Notes: generated by a model from the letters alone, not told the origin. A stretch of 64,000 nt of DNA from Pseudomonas akapageensis (GCF_011355085.1 NZ_VXCP01000036.1:1-64000), one strand, 5' to 3'; numbered from the stretch's first letter, positions 16,294-25,665 are shown. A program made the numbers and translations.

Positions 16294-16459
16294 GAAGGGA
16301 ATTGTCGTGCAGGAAAAACCAATGGATTCAATTCTTTGAGGCAAACCAGCGAAGCCCGTTTGCAGCCTGCCCCCCATCCGTTACCATCGCCGCACCTTTT
16401 TTGCCCGTTCACACAATAATTAAGCTCAAGCACAAAGCGGTTTAACCAACGAGGCCAGC

Positions 16460-16636
16460 ATGTATATCTATCGATTGGTCCTGCTCCTGGTAGTGGGGAT
16501 ATACCTGTTCTCCCCCGCCATCATGGACTGGTGGATCGAACCTACAGGTGCCTGGTATCGCCCTTACCTGCTCTGGCTGATTTTGATCGTCGTGACCTTT
16601 ATCCTGCAGAGCCAACGTGATGCCGATGAGCTTTAG
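16460..16636 (+). CDS. cbrX: CbrX, 58-residue membrane peptide upstream of cbrA
   Basis: A 58-residue ORF with two hydrophobic helices (about 5-20 and 35-50) separated by a short tryptophan-rich loop (MDWWIEPTGAWYRP) and a polar tail SQRDADEL. It is preceded by GAGG about seven bases upstream. Its stop lies inside the first codons of cbrA, so the sensor kinase, which has no good Shine-Dalgarno of its own, is probably translated by coupling. A small protein in this position has been named CbrX in P. putida; the biochemical role is unknown. Confidence 0.85.
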   Translation: MYIYRLVLLLVVGIYLFSPAIMDWWIEPTGAWYRPYLLWLILIVVTFILQSQRDADEL

Positions 16637-19574
16637 CCTGACCCAGATGATCCTGATCAGCGCCGCCTACCTGCTGGTGCTGTTCGGCGTGGCCTGGATC
16701 AGTGAACGAGGCATGATCCCGCGCGCGATCATCCGCCACCCCTTGACCTATACCCTGTCGCTGGGGGTGTATGCCAGCGCCTGGGCCTTCTACGGCACGG
16801 TAGGCCTGGCCTATCAGTACGGCTATGGCTTTCTGGCCTGTTACCTGGGGGTTTCCGGCGCGTTCCTGCTGGCGCCGGTGTTGCTTTATCCGATCCTCAA
16901 GATCACTCGGACCTATCAGCTGTCGTCACTGGCCGATCTGTTCGCCTTTCGCTTCCGCAGCACCTGGGCCGGCGCGCTGACGACCATTTTCATGATGGTT
17001 GGCGTATTGCCATTGCTGGCGCTGCAAATTCAGGCAGTCGCCGATTCGATCAGCATCCTCACCCGGGAGCCGGTGCAGCAACGTGTGGCCCTGAGTTTCT
17101 GCGCGCTGATCACGCTGTTCACCATTTTCTTCGGCTCGCGCCATATCGCCACCCGCGAGAAACACCAAGGGCTGGTGTTCGCCATCGCCTTCGAGTCGGT
17201 GATCAAGCTGGTGGCCCTGGGCGGCATCGGACTGTATGCGCTCTATGGCGTATTCGATGGCCCGCACCAACTGGAGCTCTGGCTGCTGCAGAACCAGACC
17301 GCGCTGGCGGCCTTGCATACCCCCCTGCAGGAAGGCCCTTGGCGGACCCTGCTGCTGGTGTTTTTCGCCTCGGCGATTGTCATGCCGCACATGTACCACA
17401 TGGCCTTTACCGAGAACCTCAACCCGCGCTCGCTGGTCAGCGCCAGCTGGGGGCTGCCGTTGTTCCTGCTGCTGATGAGCCTGGCCGTCCCGCTGATTCT
17501 CTGGGCCGGCCTGAAGCTGGGCGCCACCACCAGCCCGGAGTTCTTCACCTTAGGGATAGGCATCGCCGCCAACAGCAAATCACTGGCATTGCTGGCCTAT
17601 GTCGGCGGCCTTTCCGCTTCCAGCGGGCTGATCATAGTAACCACCCTGGCACTTTCCGGCATGGCGCTCAACCATCTGGTGCTACCGCTGTACCAGCCTC
17701 CGGCCGAAGGCAATATCTACCGCTGGCTGAAGTGGACTCGTCGCGCCCTGATCGTCGCCATCATCATGGCCGGCTTCGGTTTCTACCTGATGCTCGGCGC
17801 CGAGCAGGATCTGGCCAACCTGGGTATCGTCGCCTTTGTCGCAACCCTGCAATTTCTTCCCGGGGTGCTGTCGGTACTGTATTGGCCGACCGCCAACCGC
17901 CGCGGCTTCATCGCCGGCCTGCTGGCGGGGATCATCGTCTGGATGGTGACCATGCTGCTGCCACTGGTGGGCAACCTGCAGGGTTTCTACATTCCATTGC
18001 TGAACATGATCTACGTGCTCGACGACACCAGCTGGCACATGGCCGCGATCGCCTCGCTGGCCGTCAACGTACTGATGTTCACGCTGATCTCACTGTTCAC
18101 CAATGCCAGCGCTGAAGAAGAAAGCGCGGCCGAAGCCTGCGCCGTCGACAACGTGCGCAGGCCGCAGCGGCGCGAACTGCATGCTGCCTCGCCCCAGGAG
18201 TTCGCCACGCAACTGGCCAAGCCGCTCGGCGCCAAGGCCGCGCAAAAAGAAGTGGAGCAAGCGCTGCGTGACCTCTACCTGCCCTTCGACGAGCGCCGCC
18301 CCTATGCCCTGCGGCGCCTGCGTGACCGGATCGAGGCAAACCTGTCCGGCTTGATGGGCCCAAGCGTTGCCCAGGACATGGTCGAAACCTTCCTGCCTTA
18401 CAAATCCGGCAGCGAGAATTACGTCACTGAAGACATCCACTTCATTGAAAGCCGCCTTGAAGACTACCATTCGCGCCTGACCGGCCTTGCCGCCGAGCTC
18501 GACGCCTTGCGCCGCTACCACCGCCAGACCCTGCAGGAGCTGCCGATGGGCGTCTGCTCGCTGGCCAAGGATCAGGAGATCCTGATGTGGAACAAGGCCA
18601 TGGAAGAGTTGACCGGGATTGCCGCGCAGCGCGTCGTCGGCTCGCGCCTGATGTCCATTGGCGAACCCTGGCGCAGCTTGCTGCTGGGCTTCATCAATGT
18701 GCCGGACGAGCATTTGCACAAGCAACGCCTTGGCCTCGACGGGCAAACCCGCTGGCTCAACCTGCACAAGGCGGCCATCGATGAGCCCCTGGCGCCGGGC
18801 AACAGCGGCCTGGTGGTACTGGTCGAAGACTTGACCGAAACCCAGATGCTGGAAGACAAGCTGGTTCACTCCGAACGCCTGGCCAGTATCGGCCGCCTGG
18901 CCGCCGGGGTTGCCCACGAGATCGGCAACCCGGTCACCGGGATCGCCTGCCTTGCGCAGAACCTGCGAGAGGAACGCGAAGAAGATGGCGAAATCACGGA
19001 ACTCAGCAGCCAGATCCTTGAACAGACCAAACGTATTTCGCGTATCGTCCAGTCGCTGATGAGTTTTGCCCATGCCGGCAGCCATCAACAGACCGACGAA
19101 CCGGTTTGCCTGGCGGAAGTCGCGCAGGATGCCATTGGCCTGCTAGCCCTGAACCGGCGCAATTTCGAAGTGCAGTTCTTCAACCTGTGCGACCCGAATC
19201 ACTGGGTCGAGGGCGACCCGCAACGCCTGGCCCAGGTGCTGATCAACCTGCTGTCCAACGCCCGCGATGCGTCGCCGGCCGGCAGCAAGGTCCGGGTCAA
19301 GAGCGAGGCAAGCGAGCACACCGTCGACCTGATCGTCGAGGACGAAGGCAGCGGGATTCCCAAGAACATCATGGACAGGCTATTCGAGCCATTCTTCACG
19401 ACCAAGGACCCGGGCGAAGGGACTGGACTGGGGCTCGCTCTGGTCTATTCCATCGTTGAAGAGCATTATGGACAAATCACCATCGACAGCCCGGCCGATA
19501 TCGAAAGCCAGCGCGGCACCCGGATAAGGGTCACCTTACCTCGCCATGTCGTAGCGACGTCCGCTGTGAACTGA
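16626..19574 (+). CDS. cbrA: CbrA, sensor histidine kinase with SLC5-type transporter domain
   Basis: Membrane sensor of the CbrAB system controlling carbon/nitrogen balance and catabolite repression. At 982 residues it has an N-terminal sodium/solute symporter-like domain of about 12-13 helices (1-500), a linker, a PAS domain (about 635-740; RYHRQTLQELPMGVCSL leads in), a dimerisation domain with the phospho-accepting histidine in AAGVAHEIGNPVTGIA, and a HATPase domain (LINLLSNARDASPAG, VEDEGSGIP, GTGLGLALVY). Possible starts at GTG 16617, ATG 16620 and ATG 16626 all overlap cbrX. I chose 16626 because MSFSLTQ begins the conserved part. Confidence 0.95.
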   Translation: MSFSLTQMILISAAYLLVLFGVAWISERGMIPRAIIRHPLTYTLSLGVYASAWAFYGTVGLAYQYGYGFLACYLGVSGAFLLAPVLLYPILKITRTYQLSSLADLFAFRFRSTWAGALTTIFMMVGVLPLLALQIQAVADSISILTREPVQQRVALSFCALITLFTIFFGSRHIATREKHQGLVFAIAFESVIKLVALGGIGLYALYGVFDGPHQLELWLLQNQTALAALHTPLQEGPWRTLLLVFFASAIVMPHMYHMAFTENLNPRSLVSASWGLPLFLLLMSLAVPLILWAGLKLGATTSPEFFTLGIGIAANSKSLALLAYVGGLSASSGLIIVTTLALSGMALNHLVLPLYQPPAEGNIYRWLKWTRRALIVAIIMAGFGFYLMLGAEQDLANLGIVAFVATLQFLPGVLSVLYWPTANRRGFIAGLLAGIIVWMVTMLLPLVGNLQGFYIPLLNMIYVLDDTSWHMAAIASLAVNVLMFTLISLFTNASAEEESAAEACAVDNVRRPQRRELHAASPQEFATQLAKPLGAKAAQKEVEQALRDLYLPFDERRPYALRRLRDRIEANLSGLMGPSVAQDMVETFLPYKSGSENYVTEDIHFIESRLEDYHSRLTGLAAELDALRRYHRQTLQELPMGVCSLAKDQEILMWNKAMEELTGIAAQRVVGSRLMSIGEPWRSLLLGFINVPDEHLHKQRLGLDGQTRWLNLHKAAIDEPLAPGNSGLVVLVEDLTETQMLEDKLVHSERLASIGRLAAGVAHEIGNPVTGIACLAQNLREEREEDGEITELSSQILEQTKRISRIVQSLMSFAHAGSHQQTDEPVCLAEVAQDAIGLLALNRRNFEVQFFNLCDPNHWVEGDPQRLAQVLINLLSNARDASPAGSKVRVKSEASEHTVDLIVEDEGSGIPKNIMDRLFEPFFTTKDPGEGTGLGLALVYSIVEEHYGQITIDSPADIESQRGTRIRVTLPRHVVATSAVN

Positions 19575-19596
19575 GACCGTCGAGAGAATTGAATCA

Positions 19597-21033
19597 ATGC
19601 CGCATATTCTGATCGTCGAAGACGAAACCATTATTCGCTCAGCCCTGCGTCGCCTGCTCGAACGCAACCAGTACCAGGTCAGCGAAGCGGGCTCGGTACA
19701 GGAAGCCCAGGAACGCTTCAGTATTCCGACGTTCGACCTGATCGTCAGCGACCTGCGCCTGCCCGGCGCTCCAGGCACCGAACTGATCAAACTGGGCCAG
19801 GGCACACCCGTCCTGATCATGACCAGTTATGCCAGCCTGCGCTCGGCGGTCGACTCGATGAAAATGGGTGCGGTGGACTACATCGCCAAGCCCTTCGATC
19901 ACGACGAGATGCTCCAGGCTGTGGCGCGTATCCTGCGCGATCGCCAGTCCACGCCGGCACCACTCGCCGAACGCGGTAACGGCAAAGGCAACGGCGCGGC
20001 TGAAAAGTCAGCCGACAGCGCCAACGGCGAGATCGGCATTATCGGCAGCTGCCCGCCCATGCAGGATCTCTATGGCAAGATTCGCAAGGTCGCACCCACC
20101 GATTCCAACGTGCTGATCCAGGGCGAGTCCGGCACCGGCAAGGAACTGGTGGCGCGCGCCCTGCACAATCTGTCCAGGCGGGCCAAGGCCCCGATGATTT
20201 CGGTGAACTGCGCAGCCATTCCGGAAACCCTGATCGAGTCGGAACTGTTCGGCCACGAAAAAGGGGCGTTCACCGGCGCCAGCGCCGGTCGTGCCGGATT
20301 GGTAGAAGCCGCGGACGGTGGCACCCTGTTCCTCGACGAGATCGGCGAATTGCCGCTTGAGGCCCAGGCGCGCTTGTTGCGCGTCCTGCAGGAAGGCGAA
20401 ATCCGTCGGGTCGGCTCGGTCCAGTCGCAGAAGGTCGATGTCCGCCTGATCGCCGCCACCCACCGCGACCTCAAGAGCCTGGCCAAGGTCGGCCAGTTCC
20501 GTGAGGACTTGTACTACCGCCTCCACGTCATCGCCTTGAAACTGCCTGCCCTGCGCGAGCGTGGCGCCGACGTCAACGAGATTGCCAACGCCTTCCTCGC
20601 CAGGCAAAGCGCACGCATCGGCAGAAACGACCTGAAATTTGCTGCCGATGCCGAACAGGCCATCCGCCACTACTCCTGGCCGGGTAACGTGCGCGAACTG
20701 GAAAACGCAGTGGAACGCGCAGTCATCCTGTGCGAGAGCCCGGAGATTTCTGCAGAACTGCTGGGTATCGACATCGAGCTGGGAGACCTGGAGGACGACG
20801 ACGCTTTTGCCAGCCTGCCTTCGCAACAGAATGGCACCAGCAATACCAGCCATGAGCCGACAGAAGACCTGTCACTGGAAGACTACTTCCAGCACTTCGT
20901 TCTCGAGCACCAGGACCACATGACCGAGACCGAGCTGGCACGCAAGCTCGGCGTCAGCCGCAAGTGCTTGTGGGAACGCCGCCAACGCCTGGGCATCCCA
21001 CGCCGCAAGACCGGCGCCATCAGCGAAGGATGA
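19597..21033 (+). CDS. cbrB: CbrB, NtrC-family sigma-54-dependent response regulator
   Basis: Partner of CbrA; activates sigma-54 promoters, most importantly that of the CrcZ RNA. At 478 residues it has a receiver domain (1-120; phospho-Asp in DLIVSDLRLPG), a AAA+ domain with Walker A GESGTGKE, the sigma-54 loop GAFTGA and Walker B TLFLDEIGELP, and a Fis-type helix-turn-helix at the C-terminus (TETELARKLGVSRKCLWERR). It starts 22 bases after cbrA. Immediately downstream lie its own candidate binding site and the crcZ promoter. Confidence 0.97.
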   Translation: MPHILIVEDETIIRSALRRLLERNQYQVSEAGSVQEAQERFSIPTFDLIVSDLRLPGAPGTELIKLGQGTPVLIMTSYASLRSAVDSMKMGAVDYIAKPFDHDEMLQAVARILRDRQSTPAPLAERGNGKGNGAAEKSADSANGEIGIIGSCPPMQDLYGKIRKVAPTDSNVLIQGESGTGKELVARALHNLSRRAKAPMISVNCAAIPETLIESELFGHEKGAFTGASAGRAGLVEAADGGTLFLDEIGELPLEAQARLLRVLQEGEIRRVGSVQSQKVDVRLIAATHRDLKSLAKVGQFREDLYYRLHVIALKLPALRERGADVNEIANAFLARQSARIGRNDLKFAADAEQAIRHYSWPGNVRELENAVERAVILCESPEISAELLGIDIELGDLEDDDAFASLPSQQNGTSNTSHEPTEDLSLEDYFQHFVLEHQDHMTETELARKLGVSRKCLWERRQRLGIPRRKTGAISEG

Positions 21034-21101
21034 GCCGTTCAAGCGTTTGGGCAACGGTTAACACAAGGGCGCGCGGGTAACGCGCCCGATTGAGCACAAA
21101 C

Positions 21102-21127
21102 TGTTACCCAGTCCACATCGCGTAACA
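21102..21127 (+). promoter_or_regulatory. CbrB upstream activating site for crcZ
   Basis: TGTTAC, 14 bases, GTAACA: a perfect inverted repeat with the spacing described for CbrB binding sites at crcZ/crcY in P. putida. It lies about 100 bases before the sigma-54 promoter, a usual distance for an enhancer-binding protein. Confidence 0.85.
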
Positions 21128-21131
21128 AAAG

Positions 21132-21166
21132 CCGGGGTTTACGGTAACGAAACCCCGGTTTTTTTT
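21132..21166 (+). terminator. Terminator of the cbrAB transcript
   Basis: CCGGGGTTT and AAACCCCGG (21132-21140 and 21150-21158) with a 9-nt loop and eight T's. It sits between the CbrB site and the crcZ promoter, isolating crcZ from cbrB read-through. Confidence 0.95.
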
Positions 21167-21223
21167 GGCCTGCTTTTTCGCCCTGATGCCTGCAACCCCT
21201 TGTTTTTAAAGGGCCAGAAAAAG

Positions 21224-21240
21224 TTGGCACGGCTTCTGCT
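21224..21240 (+). promoter_or_regulatory. Sigma-54 promoter of crcZ
   Basis: TTGGCACGGCTTCTGCT carries the -24 GG (21226-21227) and -12 GC (21238-21239) at the exact spacing for RpoN. It predicts a start near 21250. Confidence 0.9.
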
Positions 21241-21249
21241 ATATGTTTG

Positions 21250-21620
21250 GTACAAGAACAATAACAAGCAATGCAAAAGACAATAAAAATAAGACGAATC
21301 GACTCACGCACAATAAAAACAACACGGCGGAGGCGCAGCTAACTGATTCTTTTGGCGACGAGTTGTACTTGGGGCTTGCCCCGCAACCAGGCAGAGAACA
21401 ACAAAAAACTGCACTAAAGCAGGGCCTGAACTGGTTGGATCGAGAGATCATTGCAACGTCAGCGATCAAAGCAATCCGTTTGCTCTTGGCTCCCGATTGG
21501 GAGGTCGTCACAAGTGAAAAGCTTTGTGACAGGGCGCTAAACAAAAACAAAAAGCCCAACGAAAAATAAAAATAGAGCACGCAACTACTTCTGGGGGAGC
21601 TTCGGCTCCCCTTGTAGTTT
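21250..21620 (+). ncRNA. crcZ: CrcZ small RNA
   Basis: Decoy RNA that binds the Hfq-Crc translational repression complex and so relieves carbon catabolite repression. It lies between cbrB and pcnB, the conserved crcZ location. The roughly 370-nt predicted length is close to P. putida CrcZ. Several A-rich catabolite-activity (AAN-repeat) motifs are visible, starting with AAGAACAATAACAA near 21254, then about 21275-21293, 21310-21324, 21395-21410 and 21538-21575. The RNA ends at a strong hairpin. A 108-codon ORF inside it is fortuitous. Confidence 0.92.
21582..21620 (+). terminator. CrcZ terminator
   Basis: GGGGAGC-TTCG-GCTCCCC (21594-21611) nested in an outer AACTAC/GTAGTT pairing, followed by TTTCT. 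Confidence 0.85.
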
Positions 21621-21785
21621 CTGCCAGAAACTGCTCCAGAAAAAAAAGACAGCCTCTGAAAAAAGCCCTCTGCAACGCCCCTCTCCGCTGCGTCCTACAC
21701 CATCCCCCGACTAAATGCTAGAATCCCCGCCCATCATGCGGTCATTCTTCGATTTGGCCGAACATTCCTTCAAACAGTGCATCCC

Positions 21786-23174
21786 ATGCTGAAGAAGCTG
21801 TTCCAGTCTTTACGTCCTCCCGTGCGTCGTGTGCAGCACCAGCGCACCACGCCAGAAGTACTCAATAGCGGTCAACACTCGCTACAACGCGGCCAATTCA
21901 GCCGCCACGCAGTGGGCATCGTCGAACGCCTGCAAAATGCCGGCTATCAAGCCTATCTGGTCGGTGGTTGCGTACGCGACATGTTGCTTGGCATCACGCC
22001 CAAGGATTTCGACGTCGCCACCAGCGCCACCCCCGAACAAGTGCGCGCCGAATTTCGCAATGCCCGGGTAATCGGTCGGCGGTTCAAGCTGGTTCACGTG
22101 CATTTCGGCCGTGAAATCATCGAAGTCGCTACTTTTCGCGCCCATCACCCGCAAGACGAAGAGGAAAACAGCAATCAGTCCTCTCGCAACGAAAGCGGAC
22201 GCATCCTGCGCGACAACGTCTACGGCACTCTGGAAGACGACGCCCAACGCCGCGACTTCACGATCAACGCCCTGTATTACGACCCGGTCAGCGAGCGCAT
22301 CCTCGATTACGCCAATGGCGTGCACGACATTCGCAACCGCCTGATCCGCCTGATCGGCGACCCTCAGCAACGCTACCAGGAAGACCCGGTGCGCATGCTG
22401 CGTGCCGTACGTTTTGCCGCCAAACTCGATTTCGGCATCGAAAAGCATTCGGCCCTTCCGATCAAGCCAATGGCTCAACTGCTGCGCGAGATCCCTTCGG
22501 CACGACTGTTCGAAGAGACATTGAAGCTGTTCCTTTCGGGCCACGCCGCCGACACCTTCGAGATGCTGGTCGACCTGGAGCTGTTCGAGCCACTGTTCCC
22601 GGCAAGTAACGAAGCGCTTGAAGAACATCCGACCTACACCCATACCTTGATCAGCGAAGCCCTGATCAACACTGACTTGCGCATCAAGCAAGGCAAGCCC
22701 GTGACTCCAGCGTTCCTGTTCGCCGCCCTCCTCTGGCCGGCGCTGCCAGCTCGGGTACTGCGCCTGCAGAGCCGTGGCATGCCGCCGATTCCAGCCATGC
22801 AGGAAGCCGCGCACGAACTGATCAGCGAACAATGCCAACGGATCGCGATTCCCAAGCGCTTCACCATGCCTATCCGCGAGATCTGGGACATGCAGGAGCG
22901 CCTGCCTCGCCGCAGCGGCAAGCGTGCCGACCAGTTGCTCGACAACCCGCGCTTCCGCGCCGGGTACGATTTTCTGCTGTTGCGCGAAAGCGCAGGTGAA
23001 GAAACCGACGGTCTGGGCGAGTGGTGGACCGATTATCAGGAGTGCAATGAAAGCGAACGCCGCGACATGATTCGCGAGCTCGGCGGCAGGGATGAGAGCG
23101 GGGCAGCTCCGCGCAAGCGCCGGCGCAGTGGCACCAAGCGCAAACGCGACGCCTCGAGCGCAGCAGGCGAGTAA
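21786..23174 (+). CDS. pcnB: Poly(A) polymerase I
   Basis: Adds 3' poly(A) tails that promote RNA decay. At 462 residues it carries the class II nucleotidyltransferase head (YLVGGCVRDMLLG and DFDVATSA with catalytic aspartates) and the VIGRRFKLVHV motif. That motif helps separate poly(A) polymerases from CCA-adding enzymes. The C-terminus is strongly basic (RKRRRSGTKRKRD), typical of bacterial PAP. The ATG at 21786 starts MLKKLFQSL; a GTG three codons upstream is possible. folK follows after two bases. Confidence 0.95.
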   Translation: MLKKLFQSLRPPVRRVQHQRTTPEVLNSGQHSLQRGQFSRHAVGIVERLQNAGYQAYLVGGCVRDMLLGITPKDFDVATSATPEQVRAEFRNARVIGRRFKLVHVHFGREIIEVATFRAHHPQDEEENSNQSSRNESGRILRDNVYGTLEDDAQRRDFTINALYYDPVSERILDYANGVHDIRNRLIRLIGDPQQRYQEDPVRMLRAVRFAAKLDFGIEKHSALPIKPMAQLLREIPSARLFEETLKLFLSGHAADTFEMLVDLELFEPLFPASNEALEEHPTYTHTLISEALINTDLRIKQGKPVTPAFLFAALLWPALPARVLRLQSRGMPPIPAMQEAAHELISEQCQRIAIPKRFTMPIREIWDMQERLPRRSGKRADQLLDNPRFRAGYDFLLLRESAGEETDGLGEWWTDYQECNESERRDMIRELGGRDESGAAPRKRRRSGTKRKRDASSAAGE

Positions 23175-23176
23175 GC

Positions 23177-23653
23177 ATGGAACGCGTTTACATCGGACTG
23201 GGCAGCAACCTGGCTGACCCACAGGAACAATTGCGCAATGCCGTGCAGGCGCTCGGGCTGCTGCCCGATACGACGCTTGTGCGCGTTTCCTCGTTTTATG
23301 CCAGCGACTCCCTGCTGCCCGGCCAGCCACGCTATACCAATGCCGTTGCGGCACTGGACACAGCCCTGGCACCGTTGGACCTGCTCGATGCGCTACAGGC
23401 AATCGAGACCGATCAGGGCCGCGAGCGCAAGGAGCGCTGGGGGCCGCGCACGTTGGACCTGGATATCCTCCTGTTCGGCGATCGCCTGATCGACGAACCG
23501 CGCCTCAAAGTCCCACATTATCATATGCAGGCGCGCCCCTTCGTGCTGCACCCCCTGGCCGAGCTGGTACACCACAGCCTGCAACTGGCCGACGGCCGTC
23601 TGTTCAGCGACTTGCTGGCCGATTGCCCCTTCGAAGGGCTCGAACGCCTGTAG
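23177..23653 (+). CDS. folK: 2-amino-4-hydroxy-6-hydroxymethyldihydropteridine pyrophosphokinase
   Basis: Transfers pyrophosphate from ATP to 6-hydroxymethyl-dihydropterin in folate synthesis; its product feeds FolP. The 158-residue sequence opens YIGLGSNLADPQEQL, and RWGPRTLDLDILLFG holds the conserved metal-binding aspartates. It is two bases from pcnB, so in the same transcript. folP is elsewhere in the window (49102). Confidence 0.97.
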   Translation: MERVYIGLGSNLADPQEQLRNAVQALGLLPDTTLVRVSSFYASDSLLPGQPRYTNAVAALDTALAPLDLLDALQAIETDQGRERKERWGPRTLDLDILLFGDRLIDEPRLKVPHYHMQARPFVLHPLAELVHHSLQLADGRLFSDLLADCPFEGLERL

Positions 23654-23904
23654 CCCTTCCCCGTCCACTCGGTAACGCCCGTAACACTGCATCAGTAACA
23701 TTGCAGTAACACGGGCAATTGACTTAACGCCCCCTCCTCACGACTATAGGCGTCCCGTTGCTCTGAACCGACGCAAAACGGCGCGAACCCTTTTGGAACA
23801 GGTCGCTTTTAAAACAGCACGGCAGATGAAATTCTGTTCCAAGCATTGAATCACGCACGTTGAACGCAGTAGTTTTCACAGCGCCTGACCGAGGACACCT
23901 TTTC

Positions 23905-24705
23905 ATGCCAGACATTACCCTGACCACCCTGCAGAGCCTGAAGCTCAAGGGTGAGAAAATAACCATGCTGACCTGCTATGACGCGACTTTCGCGCAAGCT
24001 GCCAGCCAGGCCGGTGTTGAAGTCCTGCTCGTGGGCGACTCCCTGGGCATGGTCCTGCAGGGGCACGACAGCACGCTGCCGGTGACCACGGCCGAGATGG
24101 CCTACCACGTTGCCAGCGTAAAACGCGGCAACGAGGGCGCACTGATCCTCGCCGACCTGCCGTTCATGGCTTACGCCACCACTGACCAGGCCTTCGTCAA
24201 CAGTGCCACGCTGATGCAGGCAGGCGCACACATGGTCAAAATCGAAGGCGCCGCCTGGCTGGCCGAGACCGTTCGTCTGCTCGCCGAACGGGGCATCCCG
24301 GTTTGCGCGCATATGGGGCTGACCCCTCAGGCAGTCAATATCCTCGGCGGCTACAAGGTCCAGGGTCGTCAGGAAGCCCAGGCCCGGCAAATGCGCGCCG
24401 ACGCCATCGCCCTGGAACAGGCTGGCGCCGCAATGCTGTTGCTCGAATGCGTGCCGAGCGAACTGGCCGCCGAAATCACCCAGGCCGTGAAGATTCCGGT
24501 CATCGGCATTGGCGCCGGCAGCGCCGCGGACGGTCAGGTATTGGTTTTGCACGACATGCTCGGCCTTTCGCTGAGCGGTCGCGTACCGAAGTTCGTGAAG
24601 AACTTCATGGCTGGTCAAGCCGACATCCCGAGTGCGCTCCGCGCCTATGTGAATGAAGTCAAGGCTGTGACCTTCCCCGGCATCGAACATGGATTCAGCG
24701 CATGA
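23905..24705 (+). CDS. panB: 3-methyl-2-oxobutanoate hydroxymethyltransferase
   Basis: First committed step of pantothenate synthesis: transfers a hydroxymethyl group from methylene-tetrahydrofolate to 2-ketoisovalerate. At 266 residues it shows MLTCYDATFAQ, LVGDSLGMVLQG (metal-binding Asp), the catalytic-site glutamate in LLLECVPSE, and IGIGAG. The ATG at 23905 follows GAGG; an in-frame ATG at 23860 would add residues not seen in the family. The stop overlaps panC by four bases. The 250-base gap upstream contains several GTAAC repeats but no gene. Confidence 0.97.
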   Translation: MPDITLTTLQSLKLKGEKITMLTCYDATFAQAASQAGVEVLLVGDSLGMVLQGHDSTLPVTTAEMAYHVASVKRGNEGALILADLPFMAYATTDQAFVNSATLMQAGAHMVKIEGAAWLAETVRLLAERGIPVCAHMGLTPQAVNILGGYKVQGRQEAQARQMRADAIALEQAGAAMLLLECVPSELAAEITQAVKIPVIGIGAGSAADGQVLVLHDMLGLSLSGRVPKFVKNFMAGQADIPSALRAYVNEVKAVTFPGIEHGFSA

Positions 24706-25562
24706 ACACCGTCAAAACCGTCCGTGAACTGCGCGCAGCGGTTGCCCGCGCCCGCAGCGAAGGCAAGCGCATTGGTTTCGTCCCGACCATGGGCAATCTG
24801 CACAGCGGCCATGCGGCCCTTGTTGCCAAGGCAGCCCAGCGGGTGGATTTCGTGGTGGCCAGCATTTTCGTCAACCCGCTGCAGTTCGGCCCCTCCGAAG
24901 ACCTCGATAAATACCCGCGCACCCTCGCCGCCGACCAGGAAAAACTGCTGCAGGCCGGTTGCCATTTGTTGTTCGCCCCAACGGTCGAGGAAATGTATCC
25001 CGACGGCATGGGCGTACAGACCCGCGTCAGCGTGCCGCAGCTTTCCGAAGGCCTTTGTGGTGCGAGTCGCCCCGGGCACTTCGAAGGCGTTGCGACCGTG
25101 GTCGCCAAACTGTTCAACATGGTCCAGCCAGACCTGGCCGTCTTCGGTCAGAAAGACTTCCAGCAACTGGCGGTGATCCGCTCGCTGGTTCGCGACCTGA
25201 ACATGCCGATCCAGATCATCGGCGAGCCGACCGTGCGTGCCGAAGACGGCCTGGCACTGTCCTCGCGCAACGGTTATCTCACCGAAGAGCAGCGCGCCAT
25301 TGCACCGGCCCTGTATCGCACCCTGAGTTCGATGGCCAACGCCATTCGCACCGGTGAGCGCGACTTCGGCAAGCTCGTGCAATCAGGCTTGGAACAGATC
25401 AGCGCAGGCGGGTTTCGCCCGGACTACCTGGAGATCCGCCACGCCCTCAACTTGCGCCCGGCAACCGCCGAAGACCGCGACGTGGTGATTCTGGCGGCAG
25501 CCTATCTGGGCGCCACCCGGTTGATCGACAACCTGCACCTGAATCTCGACGAACACGCCTGA
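24702..25562 (+). CDS. panC: Pantothenate synthetase
   Basis: Condenses pantoate and beta-alanine with ATP to give pantothenate. The 286-residue Rossmann protein has the HIGH-type MGNLHSGHAALV, the FGQKDFQQLAVI segment, and the KMSKS-like LALSSRNGYL. The overlap (ATGA) with panB and a panD gene 100 bases on complete a panBCD operon making the coenzyme A precursor. Confidence 0.97.
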   Translation: MNTVKTVRELRAAVARARSEGKRIGFVPTMGNLHSGHAALVAKAAQRVDFVVASIFVNPLQFGPSEDLDKYPRTLAADQEKLLQAGCHLLFAPTVEEMYPDGMGVQTRVSVPQLSEGLCGASRPGHFEGVATVVAKLFNMVQPDLAVFGQKDFQQLAVIRSLVRDLNMPIQIIGEPTVRAEDGLALSSRNGYLTEEQRAIAPALYRTLSSMANAIRTGERDFGKLVQSGLEQISAGGFRPDYLEIRHALNLRPATAEDRDVVILAAAYLGATRLIDNLHLNLDEHA

Positions 25563-25665
25563 AACCCTAATTGCCCGGGCTTCGAGCTTCGGGCACACTG
25601 CCGCCGCCCCCGGGGTTCAGGAACGTTCCGAACCCCTGAGTGAAGACCTGTCAGAGGAAGCACCC

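Noticed and set aside
21243..21569. 108-codon ORF inside crcZ
   Set aside because: No Shine-Dalgarno, Asn/Lys-rich because of the A-rich decoy motifs, and it lies wholly within a known non-coding RNA locus.
23672..23710. Four GTAAC repeats upstream of panB as a regulatory array or CRISPR-like repeat
   Set aside because: Spacings of 9, 14 and 11 bases are irregular and the unit is only five bases; no TGTTAC-N14-GTAACA pair of the CbrB type is present.
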